Assembly (NCBI RefSeq): GCF_003003235.1 | Contig: NZ_PVUE01000016.1 | Coordinates: 1 to 64,000 of the forward strand | Reading direction: 5' to 3' | DNA length: 64,000 nt | Source: Antricoccus suffuscus | Lineage (GTDB): Bacteria; Actinomycetota; Actinomycetes; Mycobacteriales; Antricoccaceae | Shown here: one piece after another, positions 23,575-32,572 of the stretch | Layout: each line of letters opens with the position of its first letter | Numbering within the stretch: position 1 is the stretch's first letter | Position numbers and translations under genes: made by a program | The notes under the pieces: generated by a model | Databases searched by the model: none | Seen by the model: only the letters and a program-made list of their open reading frames with translations | Told to the model about the DNA's origin: nothing

Positions 23575-25530
23575 ATGGCGGAACAAGTCGTGGGGCCACA
23601 GAACGTCGCACAAAAGCTGATCAGCAGTCACCTAGTGTCTGGCGAGATGACGCCGGGCAGCGAGATTGGTCTGAAGATTGACCAGACCCTCACCCAGGAC
23701 GCGACTGGCACGATGGTGATGTTGGAGCTCGAGGCACTCGGGCTGGACCGCATCCAGACGCAGCTTTCCGCGCAGTACGTCGACCACAACCTCCTGCAGA
23801 CCGACGAGAAGAACCCGGAAGATCACCTATTTCTGCGTTCTGCTGCCCAGCGGTTCGGGCTCTGGTTTTCCAAGCCCGGCAACGGGGTGTCGCATCCGGT
23901 GCACCAGGCGCGGTTCGGCGTACCCGGTACGACGATGATCGGCTCGGACTCGCACACCCCGGCCGCTGGCGCGATCGGGATGCTGTCGATCGGCGTCGGC
24001 GGTCTCGAGGTCGCGATGGCGATGGCTGGAGACCCGCTATATATCCAGATGCCGGAAATTTGGGGCGTCGAGCTGACTGGTGAACTCCCGCCGTGGGTGT
24101 CGGCGAAGGACGTCATTCTCGAGATGCTTCGTCGGCACGACGTCAAGGGCGGCGTGGGCCGGATTGTGGAGTACTACGGTCCGGGTCTGGCCAATCTGAC
24201 CGCGATGGACCGGCACGTCATCGCCAACATGGGCGCCGAGCTCGGCGCGACCACCACGGTCTTTCCGGGTGACGAGGCCGTGCGCGAATTCCTTACGTCG
24301 CAAGATCGCGCGGGCGACTTCGTCGAGATCCTCGCCGACGAGGGTGCGACGTACGACGTCACCGAGAGTATCGATATGTCGACACTTGAGCCGCTCATCG
24401 CGAAGCCGTCGTCGCCGGGCAACGTCGTACCGGTGCGTGAGGTCGCCGGCGAAGAGGTGTTCCAGATCGTGGTCGGCTCCTCCGCTAACCCCGGACTGCG
24501 CGACTTTGCCGTGGTGGCAGAGATCTTGGAAGGCAAGCAGACTCACGATCAGGTGTCCGTCGATATAAACCCCACCTCCCGGGAGATCTTCGAGGACCTC
24601 GCGAAGGGTGGCTGGTTGTTTAAGCTGATCTCGTCTGGCGCGCGGATCCACCAGGCTGGCTGTATGGGATGTATCGGTATGGGCCAAGCGCCCGCGATCG
24701 GCCGCAACAGCCTGCGCACGGTGCCGCGCAACTTCCCCGGACGCTCAGGTACGGACGAAGACGCCGTCTGGCTCTGCTCGCCGGAGACTGCCGCTGCGGC
24801 CGCGCTGACGGGCGTCATTACCGATCCGCGGGACCTCGACATGGACTACCCGCGGCCGTCTCTTCCCAAGCAGGCCAGTGTTAATACCGCGATGCTCCTT
24901 CCGCCGCTGCCGGCCGAGGAGGCGGCGAAGGTCGAGCTAGTCAAGGGCGGCAACATCAAGTCGTTGCCGGACTTCGACCCGCTTCCCGATGACCTCGAAG
25001 TCCCGGTCATGCTGAAGGTCGGCGACAACATGTCGACCGACGGCATCATGCCTGCGGGCTCCCGCGTGTTGCCGTATCGCAGCAATATCCCGAAAATCTC
25101 CGAATTCGTCTACATCCAGGTTGACGACACGTATGCCAAACGTGCCGCGGCCGAGGACGGTGGGCACGCAATCATCGCAGGCGAGAACTACGGACAGGGC
25201 TCGTCGCGTGAGCACGCCGTACTCGCGCCTCGCTACCTCGGGCTACGCGTGGTCGTGACGAAGTCGTTCGCGCGGATTCACTGGCAGAATCTCGCCAACT
25301 TCGGCGTACTTGCGCTGGAGTTCGCCAACCCGAGCGACTACGACTCCATCGAGCAAGGGGACACCGTCAAGCTGACGGGTATTCCGGAGCAGCTCAAGGC
25401 TGGTAACAAGGTCATGGCCACGCTCGCGGGCCGAGAGGTAGAGCTACGGCACCGGCTCTCGCCACGCCAGGTCGAGATGGTGATCGCCGGCGGTCGCATT
25501 CCGCAGCGTCGTCAGAGCCTCGCCGGCTAG
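23575..25530 (+). CDS. Aconitate hydratase
   Basis: A 651-residue [4Fe-4S] enzyme of the citric-acid cycle that interconverts citrate and isocitrate. Visible signatures are GSDSHTPAAGAIGMLSIGVGG, the two cysteines of QAGCMGCIGMGQ plus a further upstream cluster region, NFPGRSGTDEDAVWLCSPETAAAAA, and the swivel domain with GENYGQGSSREHAVLAPRYLG. The length fits the shorter (mitochondrial-like) bacterial aconitases, not the ~900-residue AcnA type. The ATG at 23575 is chosen because GGAGGT lies 5 bases upstream; the ATG at 23572 would be too close. It stands alone between the riboswitch region and a convergent acyl-CoA dehydrogenase gene. Confidence 0.93.
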   Translation: MAEQVVGPQNVAQKLISSHLVSGEMTPGSEIGLKIDQTLTQDATGTMVMLELEALGLDRIQTQLSAQYVDHNLLQTDEKNPEDHLFLRSAAQRFGLWFSKPGNGVSHPVHQARFGVPGTTMIGSDSHTPAAGAIGMLSIGVGGLEVAMAMAGDPLYIQMPEIWGVELTGELPPWVSAKDVILEMLRRHDVKGGVGRIVEYYGPGLANLTAMDRHVIANMGAELGATTTVFPGDEAVREFLTSQDRAGDFVEILADEGATYDVTESIDMSTLEPLIAKPSSPGNVVPVREVAGEEVFQIVVGSSANPGLRDFAVVAEILEGKQTHDQVSVDINPTSREIFEDLAKGGWLFKLISSGARIHQAGCMGCIGMGQAPAIGRNSLRTVPRNFPGRSGTDEDAVWLCSPETAAAAALTGVITDPRDLDMDYPRPSLPKQASVNTAMLLPPLPAEEAAKVELVKGGNIKSLPDFDPLPDDLEVPVMLKVGDNMSTDGIMPAGSRVLPYRSNIPKISEFVYIQVDDTYAKRAAAEDGGHAIIAGENYGQGSSREHAVLAPRYLGLRVVVTKSFARIHWQNLANFGVLALEFANPSDYDSIEQGDTVKLTGIPEQLKAGNKVMATLAGREVELRHRLSPRQVEMVIAGGRIPQRRQSLAG

Positions 25531-25557
25531 TCGGCGGAAGTGTCCGCTGAGTGTCCG

Positions 25558-26724
25558 TTAGTAGGAACGCGGCAGGCCGAGGACATGCTCGGATACGTAG
25601 TTCATGACCATCTCCTGTGAGACAGGAGCGATCTTCATGAGCCGCGACTCGGTCCAGTAGCGACCGACGTTGTACTCCTTGGCGAAGGAGAATCCGCCGT
25701 GCGTCTGCATCGCCCGGTCGGCGGCGAAGAACGCCGCGTCGGAGGCCAGGAACTTCGCCGAGTTCGCCTGCTCGCCGCAGGGCATTCCGGCGTCGTACCG
25801 CCACGCCGCCTCGCGCACCGCGAGCTCAGCGGCGTGCAGGCGCATGTGCGCTTCGGCGAGCGGAAACGCGATGCCTTGGTTTTGGCCGATGGAGCGGCCG
25901 AACACGCGGCGATCGTTGGCGTAGTTGACAGCGGTCTTGAGCGCAAGCTTGCCGATGCCGAGCGCCTCGGACGCGATCAGGATGCGCTCCGGGTTGAGCC
26001 CGTCGAGTAGGTAGGAGAACCCGCGCCCTTCCTCGCCGACCAGGTCGTCGGCGTCAACCTTGAGGCCGTCGTACCGCACCTCGCAGGAGGCGACCGCGTT
26101 GCGCCCGATCTTGTTGATGGGCTGGATATCGACCTGAGGGTTCTGCAGGTCGGCAAGGAGCAGCGACATGCCATCGGTACGCCGCTTGCACTCGGCCAGG
26201 GGCGTCGTACGGCACAGCAGGAGGACCTTGTCGCTGTCCTGCGCCTTGGTGGTCCAGACCTTCTGACCGTGTACGACGTAGTGATCGCCGTCCTTGACTG
26301 CGCGCGTCGTGATCGAGGTCGTGTCTGTGCCGGCATCGGGCTCAGTGACCCCAAAAGCGACGTGCAGGTCGCCGGCTGCGACTTTCGGCAGGTACTTCTC
26401 TCGCATCTGCGCGGAGCCGTGCTTAGCCACCGGATTCATGCCGAAGATCGACAGGTGAATCGCGCTCGCGCCGTTCATTGCGGCGCCAGAGGCGGCGACT
26501 TCTTCCAGGATTACGGAGGCTTCGCTAATCCCGCGCCCGCCACCGCCGTACTCCTCGGGGATCGCGATGCCGACCCATCCGCCGTCGGCCATCGCCTTGT
26601 AGAAGTCCCACGGAAACTCGTGCTGCTCATCGCGGGCACGCCAGTACTCATCGTCGAATGACTTGCACACATCTCGAATCGCCCCGCGGATGCTGGTGAT
26701 GTCTTCGTCTTCATCGAACTGCAT
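25558..26724 (-). CDS. Acyl-CoA dehydrogenase
   Basis: A 388-residue FAD enzyme that oxidises an acyl-CoA to the trans-2-enoyl-CoA. Family features are HVAFGVTEPDAGTDTTSITT (FAD-binding loop), GQKVWTTKAQDSD, RRVFGRSIGQNQGIAFPLAEAHM, and the catalytic-Glu region MQTHGGFSFAKEYNVGRYW. Substrate length cannot be told from sequence. ATG 26724 starts MQFDEDEDITSI with GAGGAGACG just upstream. It runs in the same direction as the NAD operon but 174 bases downstream, so it probably has its own promoter. Convergent with aconitase, with only 27 bases between stops. Confidence 0.9.
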   Translation of the reverse strand: MQFDEDEDITSIRGAIRDVCKSFDDEYWRARDEQHEFPWDFYKAMADGGWVGIAIPEEYGGGGRGISEASVILEEVAASGAAMNGASAIHLSIFGMNPVAKHGSAQMREKYLPKVAAGDLHVAFGVTEPDAGTDTTSITTRAVKDGDHYVVHGQKVWTTKAQDSDKVLLLCRTTPLAECKRRTDGMSLLLADLQNPQVDIQPINKIGRNAVASCEVRYDGLKVDADDLVGEEGRGFSYLLDGLNPERILIASEALGIGKLALKTAVNYANDRRVFGRSIGQNQGIAFPLAEAHMRLHAAELAVREAAWRYDAGMPCGEQANSAKFLASDAAFFAADRAMQTHGGFSFAKEYNVGRYWTESRLMKIAPVSQEMVMNYVSEHVLGLPRSY

Positions 26725-26898
26725 GGTCGTCTCCTCGCGCGTTTACTCGTGCAGGTGCTGGCGGACGGACGCGCTCCCGCGCCGATGGCCCGCAGTCCAC
26801 ATTAGACGGCACCGTTTGACGGACCGCGAGAATGCCCTGATTGCCCGTGAGCACGTCCGCGCCCATACCGTGCTCGGTGGCGTATGAGCGAGTCAACG

Positions 26899-28032
26899 TC
26901 ACGGATGGGCCGGGGCGAGGGTGGTGATCGCTTCTCGCAGTGCGCGCACGACGAATTCCGCCTGCTCGCGGCTGAAATCGGCGCCAAAGGTGAACCGGAC
27001 GGCGGTCTGTGCCACCTCTCGTTCGATGCCGACGGCCGTCAGCACGTGCGAGGGTTCGTCGCTGCCGGCGGCGCAGGCCGAACCGGACGAACAGACGATG
27101 CCGGACTCCTCGAGCCGCAGCAACACCGACTCGCCGCTTGTGCCGGGGAAGCAAAACGACGCGTTGCCGGCGAGGCGTGACGTCCGGTGTCCGGTCAGCA
27201 CCGCGCCGGGCACCGACTGCAGTACGCCGTCGATGAAAACGTCGCGCACCTCGAACAAGTCTGCGACGGCGGGCGAGGCGAGCCCGAGCGCGGTGGCCAG
27301 GCCGACGGCCGCGGCAACGTTTTCGGTGCCGGACCGTGCGCCACGCTCCTGGCCGCCGCCATGTAGGACCGGCTCGAGTTGCACTCGTCCTCGCACGTAG
27401 AGCGCGCCGATGCCTTTGGGGGCACCGAGCTTGTGCCCGGACAGGCTGAGCGCGTCGAGTCCGAGGTCGCGCACGTGGATCGGCAGCGAACCGACGGCCT
27501 GGACGGCGTCACTGTGCAGCGGTACGCCGACGGCCCGGCAGATCTTGGATATAGCGCCGATCGGTTGTACCGTGCCGATCTCGTTGTTCGCCATCATGAT
27601 CGATACCAGAGTGCTCGAAGGTGTTACCAGATCGGCGAGCGCGTCAAGGTCGACCATCCCCGTGTGATCGACTGGCACATAGTCGATCTGGAAGGCGTGA
27701 TGGCGCCGTAGGTAGTCGCACGACTCGAGTACTGCGGGATGCTCGATCGGAGACGTGACGATGTGCCGCGCACGAGGCGTGGCCAGCGAGACCCCTTTGA
27801 TCGCAAGGTTGTCTGCCTCCGTGCCCCCGCCCGTAAACACGATTTCGGTGGGTCGTGCTCCGACGTACCGCGCTACCGTCGCGCGCGCCTTTTCAAGCGC
27901 GACCGATGCCCGGTTCCCGATCTCGTGATGGCTCGACGGGTTGCCGAAGTCGCCGGTCAGGTAGGGCCACATCGCCTCGAGGACCTCGCGGCGTACGGCG
28001 GTCGTCGCGGCGGCGTCGAGATAGATCACCAC
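26899..28032 (-). CDS. Cysteine desulfurase of the NAD operon (NadS-like)
   Basis: A 377-residue PLP enzyme of the NifS/IscS class. The start YLDAAATT is typical. The PLP lysine lies in SLSGHKLGAPKGIG, and the catalytic cysteine loop is IVCSSGSACAAGSDEPSHVL. It is the last gene of nrtR-nadA-nadB-nadC-desulfurase and overlaps nadC by 7 bases. In several bacteria a dedicated desulfurase beside the nad genes (NadS) supplies sulfur for the [4Fe-4S] cluster of NadA, and that is the likely role here. The start is one of two consecutive GTG codons; 28032 is the outer one. Confidence 0.88.
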   Translation of the reverse strand: MVIYLDAAATTAVRREVLEAMWPYLTGDFGNPSSHHEIGNRASVALEKARATVARYVGARPTEIVFTGGGTEADNLAIKGVSLATPRARHIVTSPIEHPAVLESCDYLRRHHAFQIDYVPVDHTGMVDLDALADLVTPSSTLVSIMMANNEIGTVQPIGAISKICRAVGVPLHSDAVQAVGSLPIHVRDLGLDALSLSGHKLGAPKGIGALYVRGRVQLEPVLHGGGQERGARSGTENVAAAVGLATALGLASPAVADLFEVRDVFIDGVLQSVPGAVLTGHRTSRLAGNASFCFPGTSGESVLLRLEESGIVCSSGSACAAGSDEPSHVLTAVGIEREVAQTAVRFTFGADFSREQAEFVVRALREAITTLAPAHP

Positions 28033-28955
28033 GGCGCCGCGGATCGTGCGGATTTTGTGACGGATGGCCGGGATTTTGTGACGGATCGTGGGGCATTTTG
28101 TGACGGATCGCGGGTGGTGGTGGCGAAGTCCAGCCCAAGGTCGAGACTCCGGATCGTGTGCGTCAGCGCGCCGACCGAGATGACGTCGACGCCGGTCTGC
28201 GCGATCTCCCGTACGCCGTCAAGCTCGATCCCGCCGCTCGCTTCGACGACGGCCCGACCGGCGATGATAGCGACGCCCTCACGCAACTCGTCCAGCGTGA
28301 AGTTGTCGAGCATGATCGAGTCGACGCCGGCGGCGAGGACCGGCTCAATCTGGTCGATCCGGTCGACCTCCACCTCGAAATGGGTGGTGTGCGAGATCCT
28401 TCCGCGTGCCTCCCGCAATGCCAGAGTCAGATCATCGCCGAGCACGGCCAGATGGTTGTCCTTGGCCATCACGGCATCCGACAAAGAGTTGCGGTGGTTA
28501 TGTCCGCCGCCGCAGCGTACGGCGTACCTCTCGATCGCCCGTAGCCCTGGCGTTGTCTTGCGAGTATCGACGATCCGGGCCTTCGTGCCCGCGGTCTCCG
28601 CCGCGTAGCGCGCGGTGGTGGTCGCGATCGCCGACATGCGTTGGACCAGGTTGAGTGCGATGCGTTCGGCGCCGAGCAATGACCGCGCGCTGCCGCGGAC
28701 GGTCGCGAGCACCTGACCGGATTCGAATAGCGCGCCATCGTCGACGAGGACTTCGACCTCGGTGGCGCCGTCGACATGGCCGAACGCCGCCGCGAAGACC
28801 TCGCCGCCGCAAAACACGCCAGGCTCACGCGCGACCAGGTCGGCGCGTGCCGAGACCCCTTGGGGGATAAGACAGTCCGACGTAACGTCTCCCCAGGGGG
28901 CGTCCTCGTCCCACGCCATCTGCACTATTCGGTGGATCTCGGCCCGGCTCAGCAT
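28026..28955 (-). CDS. nadC: Nicotinate-nucleotide pyrophosphorylase (quinolinate phosphoribosyltransferase)
   Basis: A 309-residue enzyme converting quinolinate and PRPP to nicotinate mononucleotide. Visible motifs are DAPWGDVTSDCLIP, ALNLVQRMSAIATTTARY, VDTRKTTPGLRAIERYAVRCGGG and the DSIMLDNF and EASGGI segments of the phosphate-binding barrel. ATG 28955 (MLSRAEIHRI) is chosen; it overlaps the nadB stop by 7 bases. The enzyme core ends near DLGLDFATTT. The final ~28 residues (RDPSQNAPRS and on) are translated from three copies of a 14-bp direct repeat and do not belong to the usual family fold, so they look like a repeat-derived C-terminal extension. Confidence 0.94.
   Translation of the reverse strand: MLSRAEIHRIVQMAWDEDAPWGDVTSDCLIPQGVSARADLVAREPGVFCGGEVFAAAFGHVDGATEVEVLVDDGALFESGQVLATVRGSARSLLGAERIALNLVQRMSAIATTTARYAAETAGTKARIVDTRKTTPGLRAIERYAVRCGGGHNHRNSLSDAVMAKDNHLAVLGDDLTLALREARGRISHTTHFEVEVDRIDQIEPVLAAGVDSIMLDNFTLDELREGVAIIAGRAVVEASGGIELDGVREIAQTGVDVISVGALTHTIRSLDLGLDFATTTRDPSQNAPRSVTKSRPSVTKSARSAAPW
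28052..28108. repeat. Three copies of a 14-bp direct repeat at the nadC/desulfurase junction
   Basis: ATTTTGTGACGGAT occurs at 28052-28065, 28073-28086 and 28095-28108, with start-to-start distances of 21 and 22 bases. It lies in the 3' end of nadC. The AT-rich motif differs in composition from the surrounding genes. Confidence 0.85.
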
Positions 28956-30472
28956 GCGCGCTCCAAGTTGATGTGGTGGGCGAAACGACCAGAGGTGCTC
29001 GGCCGATCCGCGCGATAGTGGGCGCCGCGCGACTCCTGACGAGCCAGTGCGCCCGCCAGGATGCACAGCCCTGCCTGACGCAGGTTCTCGTCCTCCCGAC
29101 CGGCAATCGTCGTACGGTCGGCGCGCCAGCTGCGCAGCTGCTTGTCAGCGATCTGCAGCCCGTCGTGATCACGCACGAGTCCGGCGTGGTCCCAGAGTTG
29201 GTGCTGCAGCTCGGCCCGGTCGAACGGCGTGACGTCGGCCGGGGCGGAGTCGTCGATCCTCACATCGGTGGGAAACGTCGGCCAGTCACTCGGACACCTG
29301 TCGATCGCACGTGCCGCGCGGTCGGCGTACACGAGCCCCTCCAGTAGCGAGTTGGACGCGAGGCGGTTGGCGCCGTGTACGCCGGTGCAGGCTACCTCGC
29401 CGACGGCGTACAGGCCCGGCAGCGACGTGCGTCCCCACGCATCGGTGCGTACGCCGCCCATCCAGTAGTGCGCGGCTGGAGTGACCGGTATCGGTTCGTG
29501 CGCCCAGTCCAGACCGTGGACTCGGCAGGCCGCGTCAATGCTCGGAAACCGCCGCGCGAGGTACGCCGAATCGCCCAGTGCGGTCGCATCCAGTCGGACA
29601 GGCGCTCCATCGTGAGTGCGCATCGCGTCGGCGATGCCACGGGCCACGACGTCGCGCGGCGCAAGCTCGGCGTCCGGGTGAACCGAGGCCATGAATCGAT
29701 GTCCATCATTGTCGAGCAGAACCCCGCCCTCGCCGCGGACCGCCTCGGAAATGAGGAAGTTTCCCGGTGCAGCAAGGGAAGTGGGATGAAACTGATAGAA
29801 CTCTGCGTCGGCGATGACCGCGCCGGCGCGCCAGGCCGCAGCAAGGCCGTCGCCCGTTGCGACCGCCGGATTGGTGGTGTGCGCGTAGAGCTGGCCGGCA
29901 CCACCCGTCGCGAGTATCACCGTGGTGCAGTCAATCTGCCGCAGTACGCCGTCCTCCGACATCACCTCGATGCCCTGGATTCGACCGTCATCGGTCACTA
30001 GATCGGCGAGGAAGGTGTGCTCCAGGACCGTCACGTCCGACTCGCGTACTGCGCACGCAAGGCTATAAGCAATGGCGGCGCCGGTCGCATCACCGCCGGC
30101 GTGCAGGATTCGTGCGTGTGAGTGCGCCGCCTCCAGCCCGCGCGCGAGGTCGCCGCCGGGGCGTCGATCGAACGCCGTCCCATAGCCGAGCAGCTCCCGG
30201 ACCCGGTCGGGTCCTTCGGTGCACAGGATTCGGACTGGATCGAGGTCACCCAGGCCGGCGCCGGCGGCATGGGTATCTGCCACGTGGGACTCAACGCTGT
30301 CCTCGGGTGGGCCGCCGAGGTCGGGAAGAACCGTCGCGATCCCGCCCTGTGCGTAGCGGGTATTGGACTCGAGCAGGCTCGCCTTGCTGATGAGCGTGAC
30401 GGACTGACCGGCGCGCGAGGCCGACAGCGCGGCGGTGAGGCCGGCGATGCCGCTGCCGACGACGATGATCAC
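28949..30472 (-). CDS. nadB: L-aspartate oxidase
   Basis: A 507-residue FAD enzyme making iminoaspartate, first step of de novo NAD synthesis. The dinucleotide-binding start is IIVVGSGIAGLTAALSASRAG. Other signatures are SNTRYAQGGIAT, EFYQFHPTSLA, AHYWMGGVRTD and GLYAVGEVACTGVHGANRLASNSLLEG, all typical of NadB/SdhA flavoproteins. GTG 30472 is chosen; it forms a GTGA overlap with the nadA stop, and the frame extending to 30646 lies inside nadA. Length is close to that of known NadB proteins. Confidence 0.95.
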   Translation of the reverse strand: MIIVVGSGIAGLTAALSASRAGQSVTLISKASLLESNTRYAQGGIATVLPDLGGPPEDSVESHVADTHAAGAGLGDLDPVRILCTEGPDRVRELLGYGTAFDRRPGGDLARGLEAAHSHARILHAGGDATGAAIAYSLACAVRESDVTVLEHTFLADLVTDDGRIQGIEVMSEDGVLRQIDCTTVILATGGAGQLYAHTTNPAVATGDGLAAAWRAGAVIADAEFYQFHPTSLAAPGNFLISEAVRGEGGVLLDNDGHRFMASVHPDAELAPRDVVARGIADAMRTHDGAPVRLDATALGDSAYLARRFPSIDAACRVHGLDWAHEPIPVTPAAHYWMGGVRTDAWGRTSLPGLYAVGEVACTGVHGANRLASNSLLEGLVYADRAARAIDRCPSDWPTFPTDVRIDDSAPADVTPFDRAELQHQLWDHAGLVRDHDGLQIADKQLRSWRADRTTIAGREDENLRQAGLCILAGALARQESRGAHYRADRPSTSGRFAHHINLERAC

Positions 30473-31728
30473 GGAGTCGCCGCCAGCATCCGTTCCAGTG
30501 CCACCCGAGCCGGAACGGTGACATCGTCCGGAACACTGATCTGGTTGACGATCTCGCCCGCGACCATGCGCTCCAGGACCCAGGCCAGATATCCGGGATG
30601 GATGCGATACATCGTCGAGCAGGGGCACACCACTGGATCGAGGCAAAATATCGTGAGCCGGGGATGGTCGTTGGACAGGCGGCGTACGAGGTTGATCTCG
30701 GTGCCGATGGCGAACGTCGTACGGTTTGGGGCCGCGTCGATGGCTTTGGAGATGTAGTCGGTCGAGCCGCTCTCGTCGGCCGCGTCAACGACCTCCATCG
30801 GACACTCCGGGTGCACGATGACTCGCACGCCCGGGTGCGCCGCCCGCGCCTGTTCGATCTGCGCCACGGTGAAGCGCTTGTGCACCGAACAGAATCCTTG
30901 CCACAGCACGACTTTGGCCGCCTGTAGCACCGGTGCGGTGTTGCCGCCAAGTGGTTTGTTTGGGTTCCACAGTGGCATCTCATCGACGCTGATGCCCATG
31001 GCCTTGGCGGTGTTGCGGCCGAGATGCTGGTCCGGGAAGAACAGCACCCGCCGGCCACGGGCAAAGGCCCACTCGAGGACCGTCTTCGCGTTGGACGACG
31101 TGCACACGATGCCGCCATTCCGACCGCAGAACGCCTTTATCGCTGCCGAGGAGTTCATGTATGTGACAGGGATGATCGGCGCCAGACCGTCGTCCGACGT
31201 ACCAAACAGCTCCTCTAGCTGCTCCCAACAGTCCTCGACCTGGTCGATGTTGGCCATGTCGGCCATCGAACAACCCGCCGCGAGGTTGGGCAGAATGACC
31301 GCTTGGCCGTCACCCGAGAGCATGTCGGCGGTTTCGGCCATGAAATGTACGCCGCAGAAAACGAGTGCTTCAGCGTCCGGGCGTTGCGTCGCGGCCCGGG
31401 CGAGCTGAAACGAGTCTCCGACGATATCGGCGTATTTGATGACTTCATCGCGCTGGTAGAAGTGCCCGAGGATCACAACCCGGTCACCCAGTGTTTCCTT
31501 TGCCGACAGGATTCGCGCGTCAAGTTCGTCGATCGATGCATGCTGGTATTCGTCCGGGAGCACGCCTTGACGAGGTGCCGAGGCCGGCAGTACGTCGCCC
31601 TGAGATGCTCCCGGGCCGTAGCCGGGAATCGAGTCGAAGGTCCATGGCTCGTCGGCGAGGCCGGGCGCGCAGGTGGAGCCCGGCGCTCCCTGGCCGATCA
31701 GCTTGATTGTGGTGTCGACAGATGACAC
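30469..31728 (-). CDS. nadA: Quinolinate synthase A
   Basis: A 419-residue [4Fe-4S] enzyme that condenses iminoaspartate with dihydroxyacetone phosphate to quinolinate. Signatures are ILGHFYQRDEVIKYADIVGDS, VFCGVHFMAETADMLS, NLAAGCSMADM, FFPDQHLGRNTA, and HPECPMEVVD, with cysteines near residues ~125, ~150 and in DPVVCPCSTMYRIHP. The length fits the longer NadA type with an N-terminal extension. GTG 31728 is the start. It follows the NUDIX regulator gene by 16 bases, in the same operon. The downstream desulfurase probably serves its cluster. Confidence 0.95.
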   Translation of the reverse strand: MSSVDTTIKLIGQGAPGSTCAPGLADEPWTFDSIPGYGPGASQGDVLPASAPRQGVLPDEYQHASIDELDARILSAKETLGDRVVILGHFYQRDEVIKYADIVGDSFQLARAATQRPDAEALVFCGVHFMAETADMLSGDGQAVILPNLAAGCSMADMANIDQVEDCWEQLEELFGTSDDGLAPIIPVTYMNSSAAIKAFCGRNGGIVCTSSNAKTVLEWAFARGRRVLFFPDQHLGRNTAKAMGISVDEMPLWNPNKPLGGNTAPVLQAAKVVLWQGFCSVHKRFTVAQIEQARAAHPGVRVIVHPECPMEVVDAADESGSTDYISKAIDAAPNRTTFAIGTEINLVRRLSNDHPRLTIFCLDPVVCPCSTMYRIHPGYLAWVLERMVAGEIVNQISVPDDVTVPARVALERMLAATP

Positions 31729-31744
31729 GAGATGCTCCTAGTCC

Positions 31745-32473
31745 TCAGAGAGTTGATGACGATGGTGGTGTCGTCTGCGGGGCTTCGGTTTCGCCGAAGC
31801 GGTAAAGCCGCGGAGGGCGGTGCTTGCCGCCGGTGACGGTCTGGTCGGTTGCGACGAGGTCCTTGGATGCGCGCATCTGGCGTCGAAAGTTGGCCGGGTC
31901 GATGCGGCGTCCGAGAACTGCCTCATAGACCTCGCGCAGCTGGGCGAGGGTGAACGTCTCCCCGAGGAAGTTGTGCGCGATTGTGCTGTATTCGACTTTG
32001 GTGCGCAGTCGCCACAGTGCGTACTCGACGATTTCGTTGTGGTCGAAGGCCAGCCGGGGCACGTCATCGGCGGCAAACCAGCTCACGTTGTCGCCCTCGG
32101 TCGCCTTAGCTGCTTCGTCCGCCTGTACAAGGGCCCAGTAGACGATCGACACCACTCTCAGGTCGGGCGAGCGTTCGACCGCACCGAAGGCGTAAAGCTG
32201 CTCGAGGTAGCGCGGTCGCAGCTGGGTTGTCTCGTGCAGGTTGCGATGGGCCGCGTCCTCCAGCGACTCGTCCCAGGCGATCGGGCCGCCGGGCAGGGCC
32301 CATCGGTCGACGTACGGCGGGCGGGTCCGGCGTACCAGCGGAAGCCAGAGCTCTCCGAGCCCGGGTTCATCCTGGTCGACGGTGCCGTTGCGGATGGAGA
32401 AAATGACGGTCGAGATCGCCAGAGACGGCGGGGCGTAGAGCCGCTCGGAGACGTTCGCGGTGGGGAGGACCAT
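31745..32473 (-). CDS. nrtR: NrtR-type NUDIX regulator of NAD biosynthesis
   Basis: A 242-residue two-domain protein: an N-terminal NUDIX fold (residues ~10-150) and a C-terminal winged helix (~155-225, with GETFTLAQLREVYEAVLGRRIDP). The NUDIX box GPIAWDESLEDAAHRNLHET lacks several catalytic glutamates of the consensus, as expected for a ligand-sensing instead of hydrolytic domain. NrtR proteins bind ADP-ribose and control NAD genes. It heads the operon with nadA, nadB, nadC and the desulfurase, and a 29-bp palindrome 19 bases upstream of its start is its likely operator, so autoregulation is expected. Confidence 0.88.
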   Translation of the reverse strand: MVLPTANVSERLYAPPSLAISTVIFSIRNGTVDQDEPGLGELWLPLVRRTRPPYVDRWALPGGPIAWDESLEDAAHRNLHETTQLRPRYLEQLYAFGAVERSPDLRVVSIVYWALVQADEAAKATEGDNVSWFAADDVPRLAFDHNEIVEYALWRLRTKVEYSTIAHNFLGETFTLAQLREVYEAVLGRRIDPANFRRQMRASKDLVATDQTVTGGKHRPPRLYRFGETEAPQTTPPSSSTL

Positions 32474-32491
32474 GGGCTCGCTATCGAAAAA

Positions 32492-32520
32492 TTAGTTAAG
32501 GTCAATATGACACTAACTAA
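32492..32520. promoter_or_regulatory. 29-bp palindrome upstream of nrtR-nadABC, candidate NrtR operator
   Basis: Outer arms TTAGTTA (32492-32498) and TAACTAA (32514-32520) enclose an inner GTCA-ATA-TGAC palindrome. This resembles reported actinobacterial NrtR boxes with GTCA/TGAC cores. A TATAGA hexamer at 32522-32527, next to the palindrome, could be the -10 of the divergent glutaminase gene. Confidence 0.8.
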
Positions 32521-32572
32521 CTATAGACCCTGCCCTCCTCGCTGACAACCCTCCGGCCGCTAGCCTCCTGTC

